6,600 nt of DNA, taken from Cyanobacteria bacterium UBA3803. GTDB taxonomy: Bacteria > Cyanobacteriota > Vampirovibrionia > Gastranaerophilales > Gastranaerophilaceae. Where the stretch lies: assembly GCA_002369055.1 (NCBI GenBank), contig DFEL01000073.1, forward strand, positions 1 to 6,600, written 5' to 3'. The position numbers and the translations under genes are program-made. A model generated the notes under the pieces. The model made no database searches and was not told the DNA's origin. It saw only the letters and a program-made list of their open reading frames with translations. This document shows, in pieces, positions 1 to 6,048 of the stretch. Every line of letters begins with the position of its first letter. Position 1 is the first letter of the stretch.

Positions 1-22
1 ATCTCTCGTACTTATATAAAGT

Positions 23-60
23 ATTTAATGTTAAATAAATTGCCTTTTTTAACATTAAAT
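23..60. repeat. 13-bp perfect inverted repeat (AT-rich hairpin)
   Basis: The arms at 23-35 (ATTTAATGTTAAA) and 48-60 (TTTAACATTAAAT) are exact reverse complements, separated by a 12-nt loop. It lies past the rpmB terminator and has no T-run directly after either arm, so it is not a canonical terminator. It could be an operator or a 5' leader hairpin for a gene beyond the left edge, or chance in very AT-rich DNA. The repeat is seen directly; its function is unknown. Confidence 0.5.
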
Positions 61-79
61 TGTAACAAAAACTTTACAA
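60..79. repeat. Short inverted repeat TTGTAA-N8-TTACAA
   Basis: Six-base arms at 60-65 and 74-79 are separated by 8 bp. This resembles a dimeric regulator site in shape, and it adjoins the longer inverted repeat at 23-60. In DNA this AT-rich, such arms arise often by chance, so the functional claim is weak. Apart from these two repeats and the rpmB terminator I see nothing in positions 1-142. Confidence 0.25.
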
Positions 80-90
80 AAAAAAAAGAT

Positions 91-120
91 TAAAAAAAAG
101 AATGGGAAAAAACCCATTCT
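91..120 (-). terminator. Rho-independent terminator of rpmB
   Basis: Read on the minus strand, a perfect 8-bp stem (AGAATGGG / CCCATTCT, at 99-106 and 113-120) with a six-base T loop is followed at once by a run of eight T residues (complement of 92-99). It sits 23 bp beyond the rpmB stop codon. Stem plus U-tract is a textbook intrinsic terminator and marks the end of the minus-strand transcript. Confidence 0.9.
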
Positions 121-142
121 CAAACTTATTTTGCATATAAAA

Positions 143-331
143 TTATGCTTTTTGAACTTTGTTTGCTTTCAAACAAGATGAACAAACTGTCATTTTTCTA
201 ACAACACCATTTTCAACAACTCTTACAGTTTGAAGATTTGGTGATTGTCTGTGAACATTTTGTTTATGAGAGAAAGTTAACTTTGCTGCTTTTAATGGAG
301 TTTTTCCACATTTTTCACATTGTCTTGACAT
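143..331 (-). CDS. rpmB: 50S ribosomal protein L28 (zinc-ribbon, four-cysteine form)
   Basis: This is a component of the large ribosomal subunit. The 62-residue length matches the short form of L28. The N-terminus MSRQCEKCGK and the HKQNVHRQSPNLQ segment are typical of the family. Two CxxC pairs (C5/C8 and C50/C53) would bind one zinc ion, so this is the C+ type. The start is supported by a GAGGAAA ribosome binding site at 337-343, five bases before the ATG. The gene has its own upstream promoter candidate and a strong terminator, so it can be transcribed alone, although no clear terminator separates it from the amylase-like gene 78 bp upstream. The family assignment is confident. Confidence 0.96.
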   Translation of the reverse strand: MSRQCEKCGKTPLKAAKLTFSHKQNVHRQSPNLQTVRVVENGVVRKMTVCSSCLKANKVQKA

Positions 332-359
332 AATAATTTCCTCTTTTCATGATATATCG

Positions 360-378
360 TACTACAAGATTACTACAA
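360..378 (-). repeat. Tandem 8-bp direct repeat in the rpmB leader
   Basis: TACTACAA occurs at 360-367 and again at 371-378. The 11-bp period is about one helical turn. On the minus strand this reads TTGTAGTA-ATC-TTGTAGTA and begins just downstream of the proposed -10 box, around the expected transcription start. The arrangement suits a regulator binding one DNA face, or an element in the leader RNA. The repeat is seen directly; the role is inference. Confidence 0.4.
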
Positions 379-380
379 AT

Positions 381-407
381 ATTATATATTTACAAGTAAT
401 TTGTTAA
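381..407 (-). promoter_or_regulatory. Candidate sigma-70 promoter for rpmB
   Basis: On the minus strand there is a perfect TATAAT -10 box (381-386) and a TTAACA -35 box (402-407) with a 15-bp spacer, somewhat shorter than the ideal 17. The predicted start near 374 would give a leader of about 43 nt. The site lies wholly in the gap between the amylase-like gene and rpmB. AT-richness makes -10-like matches common, so confidence is moderate. Confidence 0.5.
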
Positions 408-409
408 AT

Positions 410-1942
410 TTATTTAATAGAAAAATCTTTAGTTAATAATACTTGCACTTCACCCGGTGCTAAAATAGTATTAATTCTGTTTCTGTGAACAACAGGAATA
501 TCATCAATTTTTACGGGAACAACTGTTACTCTCTCGTTCAGATGCGGAACAGAAATTTTTGCATTTTGCATGTTTGTAAAATCCATATTACCCACAACAA
601 TAACAGAACTTTTTTTATTTGAACGTGCGTATGCAAATATAGTAGGTGAATTTGTTTGCAAAGGAACAAAATTTGCATCAGGCATAATTTGATTCATCAT
701 ATACTTAAATTTATTTGCCAAAATAAAGTTTTGCAACACATCACCATTTGACGCTCCAGGCTTTCTTGAAAAATTATAAATATCAATCTTACCTCTTTGT
801 ACATAATACAATGTATCATCAGTAAATGATTTTTTTGCTTTTTTATTTTCCCAAGGATACATATAATCATCACCTGACTGAATTCCATCTACAAAATAAG
901 CATTTAAAGGCAATGTAGCATTTAGCCAAGCTATCATATTTGCATAAGGAGCACCGTTAGTAAGCATTGGACTTACAACATCTTTTGTTGCGAAACTACC
1001 GATAGTAGATTTAATCAATTTATATTTAGAGAATAATTTTTTATTAAATAAGACATGATTATACAAGTCATCAGCACTGTACCATTCGCTAAATCTTGAA
1101 TAACCTCCCAAATAGCCATCAAAACCTGCTTCAAGTAGCTTATTATATGGTGTAAACGGGATATTTTCATCAAGAGGAACTTCCTTATCTGTTGCCTCAG
1201 CAACAAACAAAAATTGCGGATTTTTAGCTCTTGCATACGAAATTAAATCAGCCCAAAATTCAGCAGGTTTTATCGTAGCAACATTCGCCACAACACCATC
1301 AACACCCAAATTCATTACCATATCAATAAATTTTTTATATTCATTTAAAACATCAATATTTATCCTGCCGTCTTTTCCTGCATTCAGCATTCTTACATCA
1401 GTCCATCCACCCGGAATAATTGGGGTTCCTGATTTATTTGTTTGAAACAAGGTTGTATTTTTTAGGTAAAAATCATAAGCAGCACAAGCAGGCATGTCAA
1501 CAATAACTCTTATTTTGCGTCTGTGAGCTTCATCAATAAAACGTCTTGCCTGTTCTTTTGCGGATAATCTTGATTTTTTTGACGCTAATTGTGGATTTAT
1601 TGAATCAAAACCGTTTAAAGCATACAAAGATCCTGCCGTACCAACTGCTTTTAGTTTACCGACAGGAGTTATCGGAAATAAATGAACAGTATTAACACCT
1701 TGCATTGCAAGTTCGTCAAGTCTATCTATTGCATTAATAAAATTACCTCGTTCCTCATCCAATTTTTCTTCGATAATACCATTTTTATTGTAATCTTTGG
1801 CATTAAAAGTTCGAATATTAATACCTAAAATCACAAGTGAATTAGTCTGGAACTGTGCTCTTGTATCGTTTATCCAAATTGTTGCCGAATAAGATTTTAG
1901 TCCTATAAATAATATTAGAAATGTTAATAAAAGTTTTTTCAT
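410..1942 (-). CDS. Exported GH13 alpha-amylase-like protein, probably catalytically dead
   Basis: The 510-residue protein starts with a Sec signal peptide (residues 1 to about 20, MKKLLLTFLILFIGLKSYSA; no lipobox). It then shows the layout of a GH13 (alpha-amylase superfamily) TIM barrel: a calcium-loop-like DYNKNGIIE at 50-58, GVNTVHLFPI at 82-91, a region I strand ending at D149, region II GVDGVVANVA at 213-222, an acid/base-like AEA with E249, and a region IV-like TKD ending at D321. A C-terminal beta domain covers about 430-506. The key residues are degraded. Region I has Cys153-Ala154 where Asn-His is usual, region II has Val218 for the conserved Arg and Asn220 for the nucleophile Asp, and region IV has Lys320 for His. 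The acid/base Glu and the stabilising Asp remain. The frame is intact, so this is not an obvious pseudogene; a carbohydrate-binding or structural role outside the cytoplasmic membrane is inferred. A weak GGGGA ribosome site precedes the ATG. Confidence 0.82.
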   Translation of the reverse strand: MKKLLLTFLILFIGLKSYSATIWINDTRAQFQTNSLVILGINIRTFNAKDYNKNGIIEEKLDEERGNFINAIDRLDELAMQGVNTVHLFPITPVGKLKAVGTAGSLYALNGFDSINPQLASKKSRLSAKEQARRFIDEAHRRKIRVIVDMPACAAYDFYLKNTTLFQTNKSGTPIIPGGWTDVRMLNAGKDGRINIDVLNEYKKFIDMVMNLGVDGVVANVATIKPAEFWADLISYARAKNPQFLFVAEATDKEVPLDENIPFTPYNKLLEAGFDGYLGGYSRFSEWYSADDLYNHVLFNKKLFSKYKLIKSTIGSFATKDVVSPMLTNGAPYANMIAWLNATLPLNAYFVDGIQSGDDYMYPWENKKAKKSFTDDTLYYVQRGKIDIYNFSRKPGASNGDVLQNFILANKFKYMMNQIMPDANFVPLQTNSPTIFAYARSNKKSSVIVVGNMDFTNMQNAKISVPHLNERVTVVPVKIDDIPVVHRNRINTILAPGEVQVLLTKDFSIK

Positions 1943-1963
1943 TTTAAATCCCCATTATTATTT

Positions 1964-1993
1964 ATTTTACCAAAGAAAATAGGCATGCACCAA
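1964..1993 (-). promoter_or_regulatory. Candidate extended -10 promoter for the amylase-like gene
   Basis: On the minus strand, TGG-TAAAAT (1964-1972) is an extended -10 element, with TTGGTG (1988-1993) as a possible -35 after an 18-bp spacer. The start site would fall near 1957, some 15 bases before the ATG at 1942. The element overlaps the downstream arm and U-tract of the secF terminator, so the amylase-like gene would restart transcription where the secDF transcript ends. This is predicted from sequence only. Confidence 0.4.
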
Positions 1994-2021
1994 ATATTTA
2001 ACATATTGTTGCACGCCTATT
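1971..2021 (-). terminator. Rho-independent terminator after secF
   Basis: On the minus strand, a 12-bp stem (2010-2021 pairing with 1978-1989) contains one G-U wobble and the core AATAGGC/GCCTATT, with a 20-nt loop. It is followed by a T-rich tract (ATTTTCTTT, complement of 1972-1980). The wobble becomes an A-C mismatch if read on the plus strand, so the orientation is minus. It lies 16 bp past the secF stop and closes the dapA–secD–secF cluster. Confidence 0.8.
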
Positions 2022-2037
2022 CACAAAACAAAATTAC

Positions 2038-3003
2038 CTATGCTCTTTTGGGTTGATTTTTTTTATCTCTCCAAAAATCAATCAGCATACTTGCAAAGAA
2101 AATACTTGAATAAGTACCTATTGCAATACCTAATATCATAGCAAGAACGAAATCTTTTGTAGTAACTCCACCAAAGAAATACAACGCTAACAATGTAATT
2201 AATGTCGTTAAAGAGGTGTTAATACTTCTTGCTAAAGTTTGATTTACACTTGCATCAACAATTTCACCAAATGACATCTTTTTAGCATAATATCTTAAAT
2301 TTTCACGAATACGGTCAAATACAACGATTGTATCGTGAACAGAAAAACCAATTACAGTTAAAAGAGCTGTTATAAACAAACCGTCAATTTGCACATTTAA
2401 GAAATAGCATAAAATAGCAAACGCACCAACAACAAATAATACATCGTGAATTAATGCAAGTATTGCGGCAATTGCAAAATCAAACTGAAATCTGAATGAT
2501 AAATATACAACAATACCTAAACAAGCCAAAGACAAAGCAATTAATGAATTTTTAAATAATTCTTTACCTAAAGTAGGACCAACAGAAGTTGTTGAAACTA
2601 ATTCTGAATTCGCATAAGACGACTTCATTACTGATGTAATTTTGTTTGCTGTTGTAGTATCATCTTCAGCAATAAATTTTGTTCTGACAGCAATAATATC
2701 TTTTGTTGCAGAATTTGTAATGTTATCATTTACATTAATAATTTGTAACGATGGATTATCAATCCCATTTTTTATCAATTCTGCTCTTATAGTTGTTAAT
2801 GCAGAATTTTCTACTTTTTTATCAATTGTATACTGCAAAACAGTACCCCCCGTATAGTCAATGCCAACTTTTAACGGCAAATGTGACGGTGAAGTAACAG
2901 ATGCATATATCATAGTAATTATTCCCGGTAAAAGAATAAATGCTGAAAGGCACATCCATAACCATCTGTATTTTACAACATGAATTTTAATTTTATTTTC
3001 CAT
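2038..3003 (-). CDS. secF: Protein translocase subunit SecF
   Basis: SecF pairs with SecD in the cytoplasmic membrane and uses the proton motive force to pull exported proteins through SecYEG. The 321-residue length is usual. There is one N-terminal membrane segment (about 14-34) followed by the family signature GIDYTGG (47-53), then a periplasmic domain to about 140. Five further membrane segments span about 150-310. The TM4 signature around SVHDTIVVFDRIREN (221-235) carries acidic D224 and D230, and R259 in the following VNQTLARS stretch matches the conserved Arg of proton transport. The start is set by a GAGGTGA ribosome site at 3007-3013, directly behind the secD stop codon with only an 11-bp gap, so the two genes are surely co-transcribed. 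A strong terminator follows. Confidence 0.97.
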   Translation of the reverse strand: MENKIKIHVVKYRWLWMCLSAFILLPGIITMIYASVTSPSHLPLKVGIDYTGGTVLQYTIDKKVENSALTTIRAELIKNGIDNPSLQIINVNDNITNSATKDIIAVRTKFIAEDDTTTANKITSVMKSSYANSELVSTTSVGPTLGKELFKNSLIALSLACLGIVVYLSFRFQFDFAIAAILALIHDVLFVVGAFAILCYFLNVQIDGLFITALLTVIGFSVHDTIVVFDRIRENLRYYAKKMSFGEIVDASVNQTLARSINTSLTTLITLLALYFFGGVTTKDFVLAMILGIAIGTYSSIFFASMLIDFWRDKKNQPKRA

Positions 3004-3014
3004 TTTTCACCTCA

Positions 3015-4319
3015 CTAGTCCAATACACCAAATTTTGCTTTTTCACGTTTTGTTTCAGAAGCAGTATATGCTCTGCCTATTTCGTCTTTTTTCAAGCCGA
3101 ACAGAGCAGGATATTTCAATTCTCCCGTACCAAAAATTAAGTGCATGAAGTTCTTTGTAACAGTAATTGCACTAAACATTGAAACAACAACACCAAGAGC
3201 AAGAGTTAAAGCAAAACCTTTAACAATACTTGTACCTAAGCAGTATAAAATAATACAAGTAATAATTGTTGTCATGTTAGAGTCAAAAATACTTGTAAAA
3301 GCTCTGTCAAATCCTGCATTAATAGCGGTAAATAGAGTTCTGCCCGCTCTTAATTCTTCTTTTGTTCTTTCAAAAATCAAAATATTAGCATCAACAGCCA
3401 TACCTATTGAAAGTATAAACCCTGCAATACCTGCTAAAGTAAGTGTTACAGGTATCATTTTAAACAGCATAAATAAAATTATACTATATATAACAAGAGC
3501 GATATCCGCAATCAAGCCAGGCAATCTGTAATAAGCAATCATAAATATCATAACCAAACCAAGTCCTATAAGACCTGCAAATTTTGATTTTTCAATACTG
3601 TCAGCCCCCAGAGTAGCACCAACTGTATTTTCTTCAATAATTTTTGCAGGGACAGGTAATGCACCGGCATTCAATAAATCAACCATTTCTTTTGCTTCTT
3701 CATAAGCAAAACCGTTGTCACCACCTGAAATTTGTGCTCTACCGCCAATAATAGCTTCTCTAATCACAGGTGCGGAAGTTAATTCTCCATTAAAGAAGAT
3801 AGCCATAGGTTTTCCAACAAGTTGTTGGGTTAATTCAGCAAATTTCTTTGTTCCCTTGTCGTTAAATTCCAAATCAACAACCCATTGACCGCTTGAACTT
3901 GTACTTAAATTAGCTCTATTTAAATCGTTACCTGTTAAACCTGTGTCAACCCACTTAACACCATTTTTATCTTGAACTTCTTTTTTGAATGCAAGTTCAG
4001 CAGTTTCACCCAAGAATTTTTTTGCTTGATTTAAGTCTTTTACGGCAGGAATTTCAACTACAAGTCTTTTTTCACCCTGTCTTTGAACCACTGTTTCTGC
4101 AACACCAAGCTTATTTACACGATTTTCAATCGCAAATTGCAAACTATCCATCATTTCAGGAGTAATTTTTGCAATTGTAGGTGTTGTTTGTGCTTCAAGA
4201 ACTAATCTTGAGCCACCAACTAAATCAAGACCTAATTTTGTAGGCTTAATGACAATCATAGCAATAGAAAAAATGACTAATGCCACAATAATCCAAAATA
4301 ATAAGATTTTATTTTTCAT
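3015..4319 (-). CDS. secD: Protein translocase subunit SecD
   Basis: SecD is the partner of SecF in the Sec translocon accessory complex. The protein has an N-terminal membrane segment (about 5-24), the signature LGLDLVGGSRLVLE (29-42), and a periplasmic P1 region to about 220 including LPVPAKIIEENTVGATLG (221-238). A bundle of five membrane segments (about 245-395) follows. The TM4 motif GMAVDANILIFERTKEEL (306-323) carries the proton-relay Asp (D310). At 434 residues it is shorter than the roughly 615-residue E. coli SecD, as in many bacteria, with a smaller P1 domain. An AGGAAG ribosome site lies 6 bases before the ATG. dapA ends 75 bp upstream with no visible terminator between, so a dapA–secD–secF transcript is likely; an internal promoter in the AT-rich gap is possible. 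Confidence 0.97.
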   Translation of the reverse strand: MKNKILLFWIIVALVIFSIAMIVIKPTKLGLDLVGGSRLVLEAQTTPTIAKITPEMMDSLQFAIENRVNKLGVAETVVQRQGEKRLVVEIPAVKDLNQAKKFLGETAELAFKKEVQDKNGVKWVDTGLTGNDLNRANLSTSSSGQWVVDLEFNDKGTKKFAELTQQLVGKPMAIFFNGELTSAPVIREAIIGGRAQISGGDNGFAYEEAKEMVDLLNAGALPVPAKIIEENTVGATLGADSIEKSKFAGLIGLGLVMIFMIAYYRLPGLIADIALVIYSIILFMLFKMIPVTLTLAGIAGFILSIGMAVDANILIFERTKEELRAGRTLFTAINAGFDRAFTSIFDSNMTTIITCIILYCLGTSIVKGFALTLALGVVVSMFSAITVTKNFMHLIFGTGELKYPALFGLKKDEIGRAYTASETKREKAKFGVLD

Positions 4320-4394
4320 TTTTTCTTCCTTATATAAAAGTAATTAACATATCAATTTTATCAAAAAGTATAAATAAAAGATTAGCAACTACGG

Positions 4395-5285
4395 CTATTC
4401 TTTTTCAATTTCATCCATCAAAGCAAATAATTCAGCTTTTTGCTCATAATTTAAAATTACTAAAGGTAATCTTACATAATCTTTAATAATTCCCAACTTT
4501 GACAAAGCTGCCTTGACAGGAACCGGATTTGGAGCCATAAACAGTTTTCTAAACATAGGATATAAAATCATGTGCATATTTAAAGCATCATTAACTTGCC
4601 CTTCTTTAAAATCTTCAATCATGGATTTTATTTCTTCCCCGTAAATATGAGAAGCAACAGAAACAACACCTTTTGCCCCCAAAGCAAGCATTGGAAGTGT
4701 CAAACTGTCATCACCGCAATAAACATCAAAACTGTCAGGACAAATATCCTTTATTTCCGAAACTTTATCTAAATTTGGCACACTTTGTTTTACCGCAACG
4801 ATATTAGAAAATTTTTCCGCTAAGTATTTAATTGTTTCGGGTTCTATTTCAACACCTGTTCTTGAAGGAATATTATATAAAATAACAGGCAATTTAACCG
4901 CACCTGCAATAGCAGAAAAATGAGCCTTTATACCTTCTTGAGAAGGCTTGTTATAATAAGGAGCAACAGATAAAATTGCATCCGCACCTTCTTTTTCAGC
5001 GGTTTTAGCATATTTAACAGCATCATCAGTAGAATTTGAACCTGCATTCATAATAACTTTACCGTCATTCTTCACTGCTCTTTTGACTGTACTCAACAGT
5101 TCAATTTCTTCGTCAATCGTAAGAGTAGGACCTTCCCCTGTTGTACCTGCTACAACAATTGAATCAGAACCGTTTTCCATTAAATATGTTGCCAATTCAC
5201 TCACTTTATCAAAATCAACAGCACCATCTTTTTTAAAAGGTGTAACCATTGCCGTAATAACTTCGCCTGCTTCAAAACGTGACAT
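4395..5285 (-). CDS. dapA: 4-hydroxy-tetrahydrodipicolinate synthase (DHDPS)
   Basis: DapA is a cytoplasmic TIM-barrel enzyme that condenses pyruvate with aspartate semialdehyde, the first committed step to diaminopimelate and lysine. I start it at MSRFEAG (296 residues), not at an ATG 18 bases upstream, because a perfect AAGGAGGA site (5291-5298) sits 5 bases before this ATG and would be inside the longer version. In this numbering K166 forms the Schiff base. Y137 with T48 and Y111 form the proton-relay triad, and R142 in NIPSRTG binds substrate. The position matching E. coli His56 is E60; His or Glu there has been linked to lysine feedback inhibition, so sensitivity is plausible. After K166 the sequence is QSVPN rather than the common EATGN. 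It is the first gene of the probable dapA–secD–secF operon. Confidence 0.96.
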   Translation of the reverse strand: MSRFEAGEVITAMVTPFKKDGAVDFDKVSELATYLMENGSDSIVVAGTTGEGPTLTIDEEIELLSTVKRAVKNDGKVIMNAGSNSTDDAVKYAKTAEKEGADAILSVAPYYNKPSQEGIKAHFSAIAGAVKLPVILYNIPSRTGVEIEPETIKYLAEKFSNIVAVKQSVPNLDKVSEIKDICPDSFDVYCGDDSLTLPMLALGAKGVVSVASHIYGEEIKSMIEDFKEGQVNDALNMHMILYPMFRKLFMAPNPVPVKAALSKLGIIKDYVRLPLVILNYEQKAELFALMDEIEKE

Positions 5286-5290
5286 AAAAT

Positions 5291-5298
5291 TCCTCCTT
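5291..5298 (-). promoter_or_regulatory. Ribosome binding site that fixes the dapA start
   Basis: AAGGAGGA on the minus strand is an almost perfect anti-Shine-Dalgarno match, 5 bases before the ATG at 5283-5285. No comparable site precedes the in-frame ATG at 5301-5303, which also lies at or before the predicted transcription start. This decides for the 296-residue product. Confidence 0.9.
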
Positions 5299-5307
5299 AA
5301 CACTTAA

Positions 5308-5336
5308 ATTATAAAACAACAAAAAACACATGTGAA
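5308..5336 (-). promoter_or_regulatory. Sigma-70-type promoter of dapA
   Basis: On the minus strand, TTCACA (-35, 5331-5336; five of six consensus bases) and TATAAT (-10, 5308-5313; perfect) are separated by exactly 17 bp. The expected transcription start near 5301 gives a leader of only about 16 nt carrying the ribosome site. The palindrome CACATGTG (5327-5334) overlaps the -35 box and could be an operator, or simply chance. Confidence 0.75.
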
Positions 5337-5382
5337 ATGTACGTCATAAATTCTTAACAAAACAATATAAATATGAAATTCA

Positions 5383-5391
5383 TGATAAAAT
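5383..5391 (+). promoter_or_regulatory. Candidate extended -10 element for lptC
   Basis: TGA-TAAAAT matches the TGn extended -10 pattern; no good -35 box lies at 17 bp. Transcription would begin close to 5398, the first ATG of lptC. That would make the mRNA leaderless if this ATG is used, or give a leader of about 48 nt if the later ATG at 5446 is used. This is a weak prediction in AT-rich sequence. Confidence 0.3.
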
Positions 5392-5397
5392 TTAATT

Positions 5398-6048
5398 ATG
5401 AACAGTATAAAAAGATTTTTTGTATACTTAAGAAAAATAAAAGAAATGAGTCCGAGAAAAAAAGCTTATGCTATTGCATTTCTTATTCTTGCACTTATTT
5501 TGTTATGGGCATTTTTAAGTGCAGGATTTCTTACAACAGGTTTTTCCAGATCCCAAATAAAAGCGGGTAATGAACGTCAAGAACTTGAAGTAAAAAGCAT
5601 GATTTTGACAGAAACAAAACAAGATAAAAAATTCTGGGAAATATATGGAGAAACAGGTACATACAACAGTGAAGAAAAAGTAGCAATGCTTAAAAATGTA
5701 ATAGGCAACTTTTATAAAGATAATGAAGTTGCAATGAGTTTTGAATCTTCACAAGGAACTTACAATGAAGAAAAAGAACAAATCATTTTGTATGATGACA
5801 CATATATCGTTATACAAGGCGACATTTCTCTTAAAGCAGACAGACTGGTTTGGTCAGGTTCAGATAAAGATATTGTTGCAACAGGAAATATAAAAGTAAT
5901 TAAAAGCGATGAATTACTGGCAACAGGAAAAGAAATTATTATAAGTCCTGATTACAACCATTTCAAGCTTAAAGGTAAAACCGTTTCTAAAATTTTTGAC
6001 AGAAACAAAAATAGTGAAAAAAGCAAAAAGAAGGGAATATTATTCTAA
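5398..6048 (+). CDS. lptC: LPS export protein LptC-like (single-pass membrane protein)
   Basis: LptC is anchored in the inner membrane and passes lipopolysaccharide from the LptBFG transporter to the periplasmic LptA bridge. The 216-residue protein has a short basic N-terminus, one membrane segment (about 22-42), then a periplasmic beta-jellyroll-like part with the alternating strand pattern of the LptC family. Examples are VKSMILTETKQDKKFWEIYGE at about 65-85, the strand around AMLKNVIGNFY, and LKADRLVWSGSDKDIVATGN at 145-164. The C-terminal tail is lysine-rich. The start is uncertain: the ATG at 5398 has no Shine-Dalgarno site, while Met17 (ATG at 5446) has only a purine-rich AAAAGAA before it and would still keep the membrane anchor. 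The downstream lptA-like gene overlaps by one base, which strongly supports a shared LPS transport role. LptC sequences diverge widely, so the call rests on fold pattern and context. Confidence 0.82.
   Translation: MNSIKRFFVYLRKIKEMSPRKKAYAIAFLILALILLWAFLSAGFLTTGFSRSQIKAGNERQELEVKSMILTETKQDKKFWEIYGETGTYNSEEKVAMLKNVIGNFYKDNEVAMSFESSQGTYNEEKEQIILYDDTYIVIQGDISLKADRLVWSGSDKDIVATGNIKVIKSDELLATGKEIIISPDYNHFKLKGKTVSKIFDRNKNSEKSKKKGILF

Noticed and set aside
376..393. AAATAT-TAT-ATATTT inverted repeat over the rpmB -10 box
   Set aside because: It consists only of A and T in AT-rich DNA and coincides with the -10 element; chance is the simpler explanation.
697..1236. Two minus-strand open frames (697-888 and 1015-1236) inside the amylase-like gene
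   Set aside because: They lie in another frame of a long, well-formed gene, have no ribosome site and give low-complexity Ile/Leu-rich products.
2642..3531. Plus-strand open frames at 2642-2857 and 3145-3531, opposite secF and secD
   Set aside because: They are antisense to strongly conserved genes, have hydrophobic composition expected from the complement of membrane-protein codons, and have no supporting signals.
4320..4394. Possible secD promoter in the dapA–secD gap
   Set aside because: Several TATAAA-like strings occur, but none has a reasonable -35 box at 16-18 bp; there is no terminator either, so an operon is the simpler reading.
5083..5307. Plus-strand open frame opposite the dapA N-terminus
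   Set aside because: It is antisense to conserved DapA motifs and shows no family resemblance or start signals.
5373..5570. Plus-strand 65-codon frame overlapping the lptC start
   Set aside because: It is out of frame with lptC, which carries a clear membrane segment and LptC-like domain; no ribosome site is seen.
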